Both the position numbers and the translations under genes were made by a program. From NCBI RefSeq assembly GCF_905475465.1, contig NC_062236.1:12100001-12164000 (forward strand): 64,000 bases of DNA, given 5' to 3'. The notes below the pieces were generated by a model, which was given only the letters and a program-made list of their open reading frames with translations, was not told the DNA's origin and ran no database searches. The number at the start of each line of letters is the position of its first letter. Within the stretch, counting starts at the first letter, position 1. Of the stretch, positions 31,476-43,851 are shown one piece after another. The stretch is from Pieris napi. Taxonomy: Eukaryota > Arthropoda > Insecta > Lepidoptera > Pieridae.

Positions 31476-32009
31476 CAAAATTCTATAATTTACCTGTAGG
31501 TCTTTTAGACAGTAGTGTTATTTTAAAAAGAAACCTTTGTTTAACGGACAGTCGAGATTCGAAAAATCTTCTTTTTTAATAATTAATTTGTCATGTTTTA
31601 TTTATTATACAGTAAGACCTGCGTTGACGTTTTCACTTACAATACTTTTCTCAGGTTATACCTTTGTACCAACCTTTACAGGTTAAAAGGCTTTTAGGTA
31701 ATTAACTTTAGTTAAAAAAATGTTTTTTATTTGATATTTATTCAAAGATGAAAGGCCGACCACATAGGTTTCACATAACGTATCAGTTCACATAATTTAC
31801 AATTCAAATACATAGACATGTCAATTTTAAATTGTTGCATAAAATTTCCTTATAATTTTGTTTCGAATAATTATTAACTGATACATACTGATATTTTACA
31901 CGAAGGTCCTATATGTTCGTAATCAAAACCGATTAAAAAAGGGATTTTAAATTCAAAATGGAGTTGTTCCCGCCAAAAGTACGTCAAAAGTGCTTTTAGT
32001 TTGAGCCAA

Positions 32010-32262
32010 GATTTAATTCTAAGATCCCTCTGTCCGGGAGATGGCATCCTACAACTTTTTCCATCCTATTTCATCTTTTGCTGTCATCATCTAATTTTTG
32101 CTAGCTGCCCTTTCAATCTCGTAAGCCTATCGCTCTTTTGGCCTGCCCTTTGTTTAATTGTCCTTTTTGACCATCTATCTGTATGACGGACTACGTGCCC
32201 TGTCCATCTCCATTTGAGTTGCACAGCATCTATTTTTATCCGGGGATAACTTAACTTAATCT
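32010..32262 (-). mobile_element. RTE-type polymerase C-terminus, degenerate
   Basis: The minus strand reads DAVQLKWRWTGHVVRHTDRW, then SKRTIKQRAGQKSDRLTRL and a broken tail. KLKW.W.GHV.R..D.RW.KR is the classic end of RTE polymerases (recalled). The plus-strand 61-codon frame at 32001-32186 is antisense to it. No catalytic motifs remain. Confidence 0.7.
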
Positions 32263-33689
32263 ATTTGCCACTTAGTTTAACTTTAAAAATATTTTTTTCT
32301 ATCGCTCGCTGGAACAAACGTATTAAATGTTGGCTTTCGGTGAAAATCCAAGTTTGTTTTATTTAATTCCATTATAAATCAAGACGGGAAATATTCTCTG
32401 GAATCCATACAAAATAAAAATGGAAAATCAAAATTCGAATGAACGAAATCGACAAAACAATCGTTGGACTAGGGATTATAAATATCCATTCAACTTAATC
32501 ATAATATAAAAGAAAGTTTATCGACAAAATGTCAACTGGATGATTAGAAATGATATCCATTAAAGGCAATCGAATCTGTCATTGGCTGGCTTAATGACCA
32601 AATGAAAGTACGGAAATTAGTGTCAAATTAATGGTAAATTACTACGTTTAATGATACTGTTTATGAGGATAATGATGAAAAAGAATTAAAAGCTTGATTT
32701 GTCATAAAGAATCATTGTTAGTTTGTAACGTGTGTAAGTGGGTGTTATGATTTCGTCCTAAAAATTATAAGTAAAAAAATTAAAGCAGATTTACTTGTAG
32801 ATACTATGTTAATAATGCACAAACCGGACGGTTTTGGGACAAATTAGAGGCAAACAAGAACGCGTCTCGCAAGCAATTGTGCCCCGGTTCACCCATGATT
32901 ATTGTAAGTAAGAAAATATAAAAGACATGTCCCTGGACACTATGGCAGGGGAAAAGAAGTAGATCGGAAAAAACTTCTAGAGGCTAAAATAGCACAAAAA
33001 TAAGATGTATGAAAAGTTTGCTCTTCTCTACCAAAACGTCAAAATAAATTAATGAAATTGAGATTGATATCAATGCGAGCACTGAATTCGTCATCATTAA
33101 ATTGGCATGAGTAACCAGACAAATATGGGGCACAGACTATATTCAGTTGGGTTAATAAACGCAAGAAGTAAAATCATACGAACCAGAAAATTATTTACTT
33201 TTAATAATTAATCTTTTTTTTTGAGGTTGCTTGTTTAATTTTTTCCCTTGCTAGCTTGCTTATGTTCTAATATAATTGATGTGTATCGAAACCTTGTCTA
33301 AAGGGACTACTTTTAATAATATATTTTAGTAATTATTTTTTAAGGTTAGTTATGGTTTTTTGTTATAATGTACATATTTTATTGAATTAATTTTTAAAAA
33401 ATAAAAGTAAATGAATAAAACACGTAAGCACTTAATTAAATAGATGTTACTTTAGTTGCTATTATAAAAGTAGCTACTATATTTTATTAATAAATAAAGT
33501 CTACTCTAAGACCGTTACTTACAATCAAGATAACAGACATAGGCTATGTTTACTAGAACATAAATACATATACTAATTTATAAAGAACATACATTGTGTA
33601 AGTTATAAATTAGTCTAATAATGTAAAAGCTTTTAAATTTAAGAGTATTACAAATAAAAGCTGTTACTCTTCGTATTTATAACTTAACG

Positions 33690-33876
33690 TCTGTGATCAA
33701 AAGCCCTAACCAAGACGTCCATTTGCTGCCTCCACACTGCTTTATACTTAGCTAGCATCAGGGCATTATAGATGGATAGGCGATCGACCCAGACCTCTCT
33801 TGCCATCACCAGGCTGACTTTTAGGTATAGAGTCACTGGGTGGTCACGAAACGTATTACTATTGGGTACAGAAAAA
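33690..33876 (-). other. short open frame of unknown origin
   Basis: The minus-strand frame gives VPNSNTFRDHPVTLYLKVSL, VMAREVWVDRLSIYNALMLA, KYKAVWRQQMDVLVRAFDHR, then R and TAA. The amphipathic, Trp-containing text looks protein-like and the DNA is GC-richer than its surroundings. There is no start codon at its left end and no family I recognise. A TIR-type fragment overlaps its upstream end. It may be part of a transposon or a chance frame. Confidence 0.25.
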
Positions 33877-33963
33877 CGTTACGGCGCGTTACATGGGGGT
33901 GTGTGTGGGTGTGTGTCAAGATTCACCAAAAATGCGTGACGTAATACTTGCGCTTCCTATGGC
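33848..33963. mobile_element. fragment related to TIR-like element at 24352
   Basis: Right end, reversed, reads ggccataggaagcgcaagta and ttacgtcacgc, like gggccattcaagtattacgt at 24352. The left end has cgaaacgtattact. A gtgtgtgtgggtgtgtgt tract lies between the ends. Confidence 0.35.
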
Positions 33964-34256
33964 CAAAGTAGCTAAGCACCCGTAATTCCTCTTGGCTTAC
34001 TGTGACAATCGCACTGTGCTCAATTAGTTGTACGCAGCTTCAATGTTTGTGCAAGTATGTCTGATCGCATTAATTGATAAGCAAATATATTAGCCGAGGA
34101 ATGTGTTAAGTGTACAACGCGTAACCCTAATTTTTGTATGCATTTGCTGGACGTATTTTGTTTGAACTCAGGTTTATGGTGCGTATTGTGTTACTGGTTG
34201 TTCTAGATATCACTTTTGTATTTTAAGAGCGTATGCGTTGCGTGAATTAATTTTTG

Positions 34257-34470
34257 GTTATACTTCTTTTGGCGCGTTAGGGAAAAATGATGAGAGTAAA
34301 TTTTTATGATACGCGCGCACACCGTCACAAAATATTAATCAACATTTTAGTTTTTTCTATTGTTAATGTCGTTTCTTTCTACAAACGTAGAAGAAATTTT
34401 TTGAAAAGATTGTTATCTTGTTACGCCAAAGTATAACTTCTAACGCGTGTACATAAGTACACACACGTTT
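34257..34470 (-). mobile_element. TIR element family copy 4 (short form)
   Basis: Begins gttatacttcttttggcgcg and ends cttctaacgcgtgtacataa, gtacacacacg. The interior carries tacgcgcgcacaccgtcaca and aacattttagttttttctat, the reverse of the 11204-11440 copy. Confidence 0.75.
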
Positions 34471-35185
34471 ATAGAACGTGGAGAAAACTGGCAGGAGGTT
34501 GTGATGCACCACAATACTCTCAATTCCAGAAGGCTCGTTGCGTTGTCGGCCTTTAAACTATCTTAACGCATAGGGCTATGTGACCTTAGAACTATACAGC
34601 CTCTCAAATACTAAGCGTGAACGGACGAAACCTATTAAAAGGGAAAACAGTTTTGTTTGATTGTGTCCATTTAGCCTAGAATCGAACTTAGTCCGTACTA
34701 AACGCACACAAGCGCTTTAATTATTAACTCACGTCCATGTAGTAAGAATAATAATCGTATCTTGATACTAAATGTCCTTAAAAACAGTTAAGCAATAAGC
34801 TTAGTTGTATATCGAAAAAAATATTACTGTATAACACAATTCTGTCTTAAATTAATCTAATGTCTTATTGAGATTATAAGTTTTTATTAAGATTTAAGCA
34901 AGAATTGAGGACGTAAAATAATGTCATTAAGTAAATTTACACAATTATTCTAATTACAATATTTTAATCACACTTAAGTTTCATTAGTATGTAGATTAAA
35001 TTAATTCCACTATAAACCGGGATTATAGAAACGTAAATTTAATTAAAGTTCGAATGTAGTCTTAGCCACGTTAAAAGAAAACTAATACCACCTGTAATTT
35101 TTACGAGTGGTATTACTTATGAGTTTTTCTACAGATTAAGAAATCTCAAGTGTATTACTGTTGTTAAATAATAAAATAAATAAAT

Positions 35186-35393
35186 CAGTGGCGCTACAAC
35201 CGGGCCTCAGATTTCCATCTGTTTCATGATCATTTGTCAATCTACGTCGATCTAAGCCAAGCCGTTTTCCTTCACCGTTCGAGCGAATGTTAATTGCGCA
35301 CATAGACAGAGTGCATTAGTGCACAGCCGGGGTTCGAATCTACGGCATCCATGATGAGAGTCGCACTATGAAGCCATTAGGCCAACACTGTTC
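35186..35393 (-). mobile_element. tRNA-derived SINE, internally deleted
   Basis: The tail cagtggcgctacaaccgggc is at the left and the head gcacagccggggttcgaatc, aagccattaggccaacactg at the right. The middle lacks the ctaataggcaagtaggtgat block. Similar sequence (taatttttacgagt...gtttttctaca) lies on both sides, at 35097-35143 and 35408-35432. Confidence 0.85.
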
Positions 35394-35822
35394 GGGTTAC
35401 TACTCGTAATTTTTACGAGTAGTTTTTCTACATACGATCAAATCTAAATGTGATTCCCTGAAACTAGTATTACTATTACTATGAATAATACATCTTTAAA
35501 ATTAGTATAGACATTTTTACTGATTACTTAAACAAAAGAAGGCTTTCAGGCTTCTGGCTATGATAGCTACGGAAGCGGCTTCTAGTAATTCAAAATTATT
35601 TCGATTTTGCCCAGGTCATATGAAACCAGTTAGATGCCCCCATGCCTTCAATTAATCTTTATAAGACAAGATAATAGCATTCTCATAGATATTGTTCGGC
35701 CTATGACTTATAAGCTTATTTACGGATATTTTTCATCTATATTGTTATGAAGAAATTTTTGTATGAAATTAAAGAAATCCTGTATCAAAAAACTTTCACT
35801 AAATGCTTCATTAAACCTAAAT

Positions 35823-36074
35823 AGAGCAGTGTTAGTGGATGCAGCGTGCAACTGAGGTCGTAGATTCGATCCCCGGTTGTTGCAATGGTCTTTTATGTGC
35901 GTATTCAACACGTGCTCGTACAAAGATGAAAACATCGCGAGGAAGGCATGCTTTAGACCCAAAACGTTTGACGGCGTGGGTCTATTGTCTATTAAGAAAA
36001 ATAAATGATGACGGTACGGAAACAGAAATCTAGGAATCTAACAGAAGCTTAGACCTAGAAGGTTGTAGCGCCCA
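35823..36074 (+). mobile_element. tRNA-derived SINE
   Basis: The head has gagcagtgttagtggatgca and tcgtagattcgatccccggt; its box B is mutated to GATTCGATCCC. The body has gatgaaaacatcgcgaggaa. The end is gacctagaaggttgtagcgc. Plus orientation. Confidence 0.85.
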
Positions 36075-36944
36075 TCGTTTTTTTAAAGCCCGATTAGCAT
36101 TACCTATTTATTTCCAATATTTTTAAAAAGTACCTACATGAAGCCGCTCGCAATTTCATAAATTTATGTATATTTGCGAAATCTTATCAATCTTGCTTAA
36201 TCAAAATGATAACCGTATAAGGCACTGCTCCAAAACAACAGCTCCAGTTTCATCGATAAAATCGGAAGGGTGAGAAACTTTTAAAATGAGATAAGCATAA
36301 TTTAAAACCAATTTATATCATTGAGTAATAATTAGTGAATTCTTAACGCTTTTACAGTTTTACAATACTGCTCCACTGAAAAAAATATTTTTTCAAAGGA
36401 AATCGAACTCTGGACCTGATTCTATAAGCTAGTAGAACACGAGTTACTTTCAGTCAAGTTTTTTTTTATAATTTAAGCTGTGTGAAATAGTAATAATATT
36501 TCTCAAACTATTTAAACCTTTAGCGGAAGTTACATAAATAATTGAATTGTTAGTGCATTACAACATTGCTTTATGTACTAATAAATGTAATGACGATGAA
36601 TGAAACAATATCAATGGTATGAATCAGGATATAGTTAATGAATCATTGTACAAAGACGTATTTATTGTAATACTACACTTGAAATAAATGAAGGTGATAA
36701 AATTTATCAGAAATATGTTTAATAAAGAGCTAACTAATTCGTATCTAAAGTCAAAATCTCATGTTTGTGCAATATGACAAACTTAAAACATAAAACCGGT
36801 TGAACTTTTGAAACAACATTCAAATTTGATAAACGTAACACTGGTAAATGATAATATTATAAATATTGGAAGACTTTTAGTGAAAATGCTTTTTCAAAAG
36901 ATAAACATTGCCAATGAAAGATATACTTGTACCACTAACGTATA

Positions 36945-37092
36945 CCAGTTCTTCTCTTCCGTTCTACGCCCTTAATTTGAGAACTGGCAGTAAATGTAAA
37001 ATTAGAAGCGTTTAATATGTATTTCTTTTTTGACGTTCATAAGTGTACGTTGTGTTACCTATATGAATAAATGATTTAGATTTTATTTGTAT
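36945..37092 (+). mobile_element. non-LTR 3' tail, family B
   Basis: The words ccagttcttctcttccgttc, gagaactggcagtaaatgta, ttgacgttcataagtgtac and aataaatgattt match 9597-9785 in opposite orientation. It lies 60 bp from the donor of the EGF1-3 exon. Confidence 0.65.
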
Positions 37093-37154
37093 ATAAGTTA
37101 TCATTAAGAACAATTTAACAAGTGACGTGATACTTGAATCATTTGATGTCTTAC

Positions 37155-37432
37155 CTGTATACCCGGGCGGGCAATCACACTCATAGCTATGCAGTGAAGT
37201 CAGTCGACACGTTGCTCCATTCAGACAAGGCGCTGAATCACACGCTGCTGGTACGCGAATCTCGCACAAAGACGCACTGAACCCCAAAGGACAATCGCAG
37301 GCGAACGATGGAGGACCCCCGCTAGCCCCAGGTCTCACTCTGCAAGAGCCCCCATTTTGACAACGAGGACTTGACTCGCTGTGACAAGGGTTCAAATGCT
37401 GGCAAAATTCACCCGCGTATCTTGATGTGCAA
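37155..37432 (-). CDS. Notch: Notch exon: EGF1 second half, EGF2, EGF3
   Basis: A 278-nt exon and the most 5' EGF exon found. The acceptor tgttacag lies right of 37432 and the donor GTAAGACATC left of 37155. It enters in phase 2 and leaves in phase 1. It encodes CTSRYAGEFCQHL (last two cysteines of EGF1) and EGF2 with NPCHSESSPRCQNGGSC, RVRPGASGGPPSFACDC and GFSASLCEIRV. EGF3 follows with AACDSAPCLNGATC, LHSYECDCPPGYTG. EGF2 has the extended loops also seen in fly EGF2. The preceding exon must end in a cysteine codon plus two bases; no such exon was found up to 64000. Confidence 0.96.
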
Positions 37433-40400
37433 CTGTAACAAATTAAATTAGATTAGAATTTGCTGTTATTTACATATATATATATTAAATAAAAATATTT
37501 AATGACTATATAATAACATCACAGAGTCAATTTATGCAAGGAGTTTTATCTGATGGATTATAAACTTTGGGAAAAAAAAGAGCCTAAATGTTGAACCTTG
37601 AAGTACACCATCCGTTATATCGCTATGTATGGTATGTACGATAGATCGTACATACGCTGTGCCCTATAAAACATGTAAAAAACTGTTTTACATATTTCTA
37701 ACCATAAAAGTGCCTATACCAATAAAGCCGAGAGCCATATATTGAATAAATGCAATTTAATCTAAAGGCTTATTAAAGTCCGCTACCAATGTACTAGCTG
37801 TAGGTAGGCGAACACTATCGCGGCCGGACGTCGCCAATAAATAACGCAGATACGTACAACACGACCATGTGACATGCGCCCGCGCACCTTTGTATAGTTG
37901 CTTTACTGGGATTTTTACGTGCTTATTTATGGGTTAGGTAATTAAAGATGAGGGAGACCGGGAGTTGAACATTACCATTATATTGAGATTTACCGCTACT
38001 GAGTTACCGTCTTACCTATCTTTACTGCTGATTAAAATGTGGTTTGAAGAAAATTTTAAATTAATCGTATTTATTAAACAAATTGCCTATTATAAGTTTA
38101 ATATTTAGTCAAAGAAAAATGCTTAAACGTTCAACAATGAAAGGAGAAACACGACAAACTTCATAGCGAAGTATAAATCGTACACGTCTTCAAATTTATC
38201 ACTGATTCATATGTCAGACAGAGCATACATACATCCATCTCTTTTTGACATCACAAGAATGAATGCGACAGAAGAGAAATGTATGAAAGTAGACGTGTTG
38301 TTCCGTTTGTTTAGGTATCACGTCCTCATATTTCTTTGTACTAAGAATTAATTGGCGTTAAGAAATATTAGGTGCATGATACTCAGAAACTCAACCACCA
38401 CGAACTAGCTGATCAACGTTGTTTGATTCCATTACGACCATTACGAAAATACTAATCAGCATTGTATGTTTGATTAAAGAGAGAGTCATAATTCTACTAG
38501 CTTTAATTGACATATATTTAAAATCTTTATGTAGCACAGAAGATTCAAACACGTCACATATTGCGGAAAAGTCTAAAGTCAATATTAAATGTACCTACAA
38601 TGGTATACAACTTTGGACTAATTATAAATATTGAAATTTCCAAAATGCATTAAAATAACAGGGTATCAAATAACCATGTCCCACAATCAAGTTCGGTGTT
38701 AATTGCCTTGTAAATGTTCTTAGACATAAATGTTTTATCATTAATGATTTTAATGTAATTCTCTCGCCTACGAGATATTTAGAAACCGTTGTCAATCTCA
38801 TTTCCTTTTGCCCTTTTTCAAATTATTAATCTCTGTTACCATCACTCTAGACGATTTCTGGCGAAATGATGATGAAAACAATTATATTCAAATATTGTTA
38901 TGTTCCTATTAAGGAATAACTACTACTAGAATTGTATGCCAAAAAGATACACTAAACCAAGTTAATGTATACCGTAGTCGTGAATCATAATATAATAATT
39001 TTAATCATAATTGTTCCCATTATGAAAACTAATGGAAGCTGCGGTGTGCTTTTAATTTAAAAAAGATTTTTCCTTAATGTCGTTGTGGTGATTAATTTGA
39101 TTAGATTTTCCTCATGTCATATTTCCCTTAATAGCTAAATACGTATTCCTGAAACTACTTAAAACATTTGCATCACAATTATATTTAATACCGTCAGCAA
39201 ATCAGGTAAAAGAATGGATTGTACTGGTGGATTGATTGAAAACATTTACGCCCTCGACGAAAAGCGCTTACAATAATGTAATTATCAATAAGCCTATCTC
39301 AGAACGAAGACTTAAAAAATTCTTATATAGGAATTGAATACTAAAGATGCTATATGGTCGTTGATATCAGCGAAATTCAAATACAATGGTAGCAAGTTCC
39401 AAGAAATGCAGACAAAACCTTTCCAACCGAACCTGTATTTTGAGGCGTGGGCGGCGCACGAATACACCCACACTTTGACCTCGCATTGAGGGTGCTTGCA
39501 CTGTGCGTTATGCCTATAATAAACCCCCGTGTGAATCTTGATAGTCTATTATTCTAGATAAAGAGCTTTATCGATAAGTCAGTATTACACAGCGAAACAA
39601 AAACAGAGTCGGATATATATTGTGTTTAAAGAACTGAACATTAACAGGAACACGGCGAAGATCCTTGCCAGTTCTGTTAGTCCTAACAGTAAATGTAAAT
39701 TAAGAGAACTTTGATTTTGGCTTAATGAGGTACCATCATCTACCGTCTTGTGGAGTATATTATGTGAAGAGTCGCGGAGCATGCCCAAGCTTATGTTAGT
39801 AGACCAAGAAGGTATAATGTCAAATTCTGCAAAAAATAACAAATTGACAGATTTTCAGACCAGATTCCAATTTGATTTACCCTTTAGTTCATATATTTCT
39901 ACTGTCGCACACAATCATTAATTTAATTGTTCCCACTACTATAAGAACGAAACTTGATATAAAAGATACCGATAACGATAAACAAAAGCGCTTCAAGAGT
40001 AATCATATAGCAAACAAAAAGAATGTAATTGCTGGACGCAAAAAAATGACACTGGCTACCTGAGAGCCGATTATCTGGCGACCAGCTTTTGTTACAGAAA
40101 ATAACGAGCGCTAAATCTTCATTATGGCAAAGTATATAAATTTACTTTATCGATGATCTAATTGGATCGAAAATAGATTAACAGACTGAGTTATGAAATT
40201 TGATATAATCTCTGAAAGCTTTCATTTTTAGAACTATTTTGTTCAACTAGGAAAATGTTTTCATAGAAGCCTTTAGCCGCTATAGCAATGTAAAATATAC
40301 TATGTATTTTAATTTAGTATCCTGTTTTTTTTGAGGAAGTCAGAAAAAACATTAGTGGTAGATTTAAAACAAGAACTTAAAAAAATCTAAATTGATTACA

Positions 40401-41949
40401 GAAGATTGCTAGCAAAGAGAAGTGTAGGAATTATGATGGTAAGATCGAGAATCTAAAGAAGGCGACCTTCTTCATGTCCCACCGGTTGGAAGCAGTGCCA
40501 TTCAAAGACGGTTGCGCATTCAGATCGGCTGCATAAGGTTCTTTTCAGTACATAGATGAGCTGAACAATGGTGATGAAGATAATAGACACGTAAAAGACA
40601 AACATCTTTAAACCTAAAAAGTATCACTCCATGCCAAAATCGATTGGAGATTTTTTGGTTATGTACTGTGAAAGATATCTAACAACGTTTCTAGGTCCAA
40701 GATACCGTGTTTAGCATGTACCTTTCAAGGTTGCAATAATTTATGGGTCGGAGATCCTGTCGTGGCGGGCGAGCACAATAAATACTGCGTGTAACTGTTC
40801 GGTCATACGATATTGTTCGTGAACTTTTGCAACTTTGCCCTTATGTGTTCAATTTGCTAGGTCCCGAAGTAACAGAAATACTAGCTAAAATCATTGAAAC
40901 ACGTCCCACATAGACAGGAATTAAGCTTATAAAATTATTACGTAACCAATTAATTGAAACAGTATTTTTTTGCAAATTTTAATGAAAATATAGGCCTTGG
41001 TGTGCCAAATATATGTGGATTCTTAGAAGGCCTATCTGATGCGCATGTATGTTAGTATGCGCTCGCGCAGGCCCGCGTGGATTATCGTGCCATCGGCTTT
41101 ATTGGTCAATTAACATGTTAGTGATAACTATTTTATTTAATAGTTACATTTTAAATTATTATTTATCCAGAAAATAGACTCTTTAGGTACTTCTTATTTT
41201 CATATAGCCGTTATTTTTATAAATAACCATATTATTATTATTATTTGTTGCTTGAAGTGCTGTGCTGGGGTATGTAGACAATACTGTTTCCTTGCCTATT
41301 TAAGGACAGGCCTTTACCAACCAACCAACTTTAAACCAGAATTTAAAAAATGGTTCTATTAATAGCAATGTTATAAATATAATGGTCTTTTCTAGGTTTT
41401 ACTAGACGTAAACTATAGGGTATATTGAATTCAAATCGGAACTATTTTTATAATAATCTTTCCTTTGCGTGAACAGCACCATTTTGTTTCTGTAAAACAT
41501 TTCAGTATATTGACTTTTTTGTCATGTGTCCGTCATGAATGTAATAAAAGTTTAAATAAACGGTCCACCGGGAAACGGTAAGACAAAAACGGCTAACCGA
41601 CCGTTAGGAAGATGCAGAAAAATTTTTTTTTTCTCCCTAGACTAGTTCCTGTGGTCATTAGTCGAATATGGGCGTACAGTTACGTCGTATAAGGAAGTGT
41701 CGACAAATTGATGAGTTTTATATCTTAAAGGGTTTATATATTTTGTTGCTTCACAGTACATCCGGAAAAATATATTTTCGAGACGGTATTTCTCGTATCT
41801 TCTCTATGTCTTTTAAGTACCATTCCATAAACCTCGTAATGATCCCTCCCTGCTCCAATCCATACCCTATTGGGTCTCCGTGTATTCAAGTCTCTTAGTA
41901 TGGTCTTCCCGTAATTATCTATGTATTTATCATCATATAGTAATTACTA

Positions 41950-42190
41950 GAGCAGTGTTAGTGGCTTCAGCGTGCGATTCTCATCCCTGAAGTCGTAAGT
42001 TCGATCCCCGTCTGTGCACCAATGGACTTTCTATGTGCGCATATAACATTCGAAGGAAAACGTCGTGAAGAAACCGGTTAGCCATATAAAAAGTCGGCAT
42101 GTGCCAGGCACAGCATCTACCTATTAGATTGACATCATTAAACAGACACAGAAATATGAGGTCCAGAACTAAGGTTGTAGCGCCACTGAT
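41950..42190 (+). mobile_element. tRNA-derived SINE, near full length
   Basis: The head is gagcagtgttagtggcttca, gcgtgcgattctcatccctg, then cgtaagttcgatccccgtct (box B AGTTCGATCCC). The body has ggaaaacgtcgtgaagaaac. The end is aaggttgtagcgccactgat. Confidence 0.88.
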
Positions 42191-42489
42191 TTTTATATTG
42201 ATTACTTAAAGATTCTTATGAAATTTTCATTCACCTCTTATCAGTTATTGGAGCCAATATAGAACGTTAATTTTGACTTAAGTCTCTATAAATTTGCCTC
42301 AACTCTTCAAACATTATATTTCGCTACTTTCCAAGCGCCATAATCGCCAGCTGAATTACGACCGGCTACTGTAAGTGTTTATGGCCTCATCAATTTGCAA
42401 ATCCCATTGCTTTTATATTTACTGTCTTCTGTATGAACAATGAGAACTTATCTATATAATATGGGTTTATAAATTGTTAGTGTATGTAA

Positions 42490-42712
42490 AGGCTGGGGTT
42501 TAGATTTATTAGTTTCATGATCATTTATCTAATAGACCAGTAGGTGATCAGCCTCCTGACATACGCCGTCAACTTTTTGGGTCTAAGGCAAGCCGGTTTT
42601 CGCACGATGTTTTCCTTCACCGTTTAACTGCGCACAAAAAATCGTGCGGGGATCGAAGCTACGACCTTAGGAATGAGAGCCGCACACTGAAGCCACTAAG
42701 CCAACACTTCTC
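42490..42712 (-). mobile_element. tRNA-derived SINE
   Basis: The tail ggctggggtttagatttatt is at the left. The body has tgatcagcctcctgacatac and gatgttttccttcaccgttt. The head has gtgcggggatcgaagctacg and tgaagccactaagccaacac. It lies 300 bp from the oppositely oriented copy at 41950-42190, so the two can pair as inverted repeats. Confidence 0.85.
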
Positions 42713-43277
42713 TTATGATATATCGAATTTTAGCGTCAAGTCTTAAAGCAAAGTAGAGAACTAGTATGCCATATACGTATAATGCTAAGTTAAAAGTAGA
42801 ATATCGCGCGCGAGTTAGCGTAACTACTGTAATTGAAATGTTTTTTCATAATGAATTTTGATAAAGATAGATCAATGTTACAGAAACAAGTAATAAAACT
42901 CGCCTTAAATAGAGATGTTTATTTAATCAACAAGGTCGCGCTTCGGCAAGTGTTGTCGTTTAAAAAAGGAATAAAAATATAAGATCATTCAACTTGTCCA
43001 TCCATAGACAGTGTAACTGTACCTAAACGTATATAAGTATTACATTACCATTAAGAGAGGATGGTCATTCACAAGCTCGATGTAAATGGAGATTGTATTT
43101 AGAGCAAATTGCCACTTCATAAGTAGTGTCATGATTTTCTCACGGGCCTGTAGGAACTTTGGGGATATCAGGAATAGACACCTTTTCCTAATATCCACAA
43201 TTTCTTGTATGCATGGCATCCCAAAATAGGCTAGAAACAAGCTGGAATCGCCTCCGTCGATAAGATAGTAATGCACA

Positions 43278-43485
43278 ATGTCCAGGATTCAATTCTGGAC
43301 GAAACAATAATTACTAAACTGCACACATGGTGTGAAGATGCATATCATCAAAGAGAAAGACAAAAGCTGTCGTTTCCATGATGTGGTTATATAGGCCAAA
43401 ATAAAAGGTGGTAGTGTCCGTGCCAATCCAGGATTCAATTCTGGACGAAACAATAATAATTATTAAACTGCACACATGTGTATAT
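43278..43485 (+). repeat. tandem duplication, ~153-bp period
   Basis: The sequence ccaggattcaattctggacg, aaacaataat...taaactgcacacatg occurs at 43278-43329 and again at 43429-43480. The second copy carries a small taat expansion. The word attcaattctggac overlaps a short palindrome (ccaggattcaattctgg). Confidence 0.75.
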
Positions 43486-43851
43486 CAAAAAGACGAGAGA
43501 TGCCGAAGATACTCGGAAGTTAAGATACTTTTGGAGCTATGATATTATGTAGTGGTGAGAAAAGCTTTCTAAATTTGGACCTCAATTAATATATTATATA
43601 TATCAGTTGTTCCCTTTGTATGAGCAGCTATCTAGAATCTAGACCAGTTGAATTAAGGCGTGTCGCGATTGGTAGAGACGCTATGGGCGTGGTTAAGAGG
43701 GGATCGGTGACCTAAGGTTATCTTGCTTGCTCTAATTCAACTATTAACTTTAGTTTACAAATACAACCTTAAATGATTTTCATTGTGAGATAAAGATCTC
43801 TATAGAAAAAGGTTGGTGATAATATTTCAATAAAACTGTGATGAAAAATCA

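Larger units (their letters stand above)
30529..37154. other. 6.6-kb Notch intron
   Basis: Intron between the EGF1-3 and EGF3-6 exons. It contains SINEs (31246-31475, 35186-35393, 35823-36074), RTE debris (32010-32262), a possible short reading frame (33690-33876), TIR-type elements (33848-33963, 34257-34470) and a LINE tail (36945-37092). The stretches 30530-31240, 31480-32000, 32270-33680, 34480-35090 and 36080-36940 show no gene, only AT-rich sequence. Confidence 0.7.
201..37432 (-). other. Notch: Notch receptor gene, internal part (14 exons)
   Basis: Span of the recognised part of a Notch orthologue, read from high to low coordinates. Notch is a single-pass cell-surface receptor: Delta and Serrate bind its EGF repeats, and cleavage frees an intracellular transcription co-activator. 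Fourteen exons join in frame into about 797 codons. They encode the end of EGF1, complete EGF2-EGF21 and the start of EGF22, in the same order as fly Notch (recalled family knowledge). The order includes EGF10 with CDTSPINGSY, EGF11 with SPCEHDGICVNTPGS and EGF12 with CESHPCRNEGSC. All introns are GT-AG. The exons are much richer in GC than the introns. Missing here: the signal peptide and first half of EGF1 (upstream), and EGF22 onward with LNR, transmembrane and ankyrin parts (left of the window). Crumbs, Uninflatable and other EGF proteins are excluded by the repeat-by-repeat match. Confidence 0.97.

Noticed and set aside
43040..43276. 78-codon minus-strand frame as a Notch 5' exon or separate gene
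   Set aside because: It has no EGF, signal-peptide or other family feature, and no supported splice sites.
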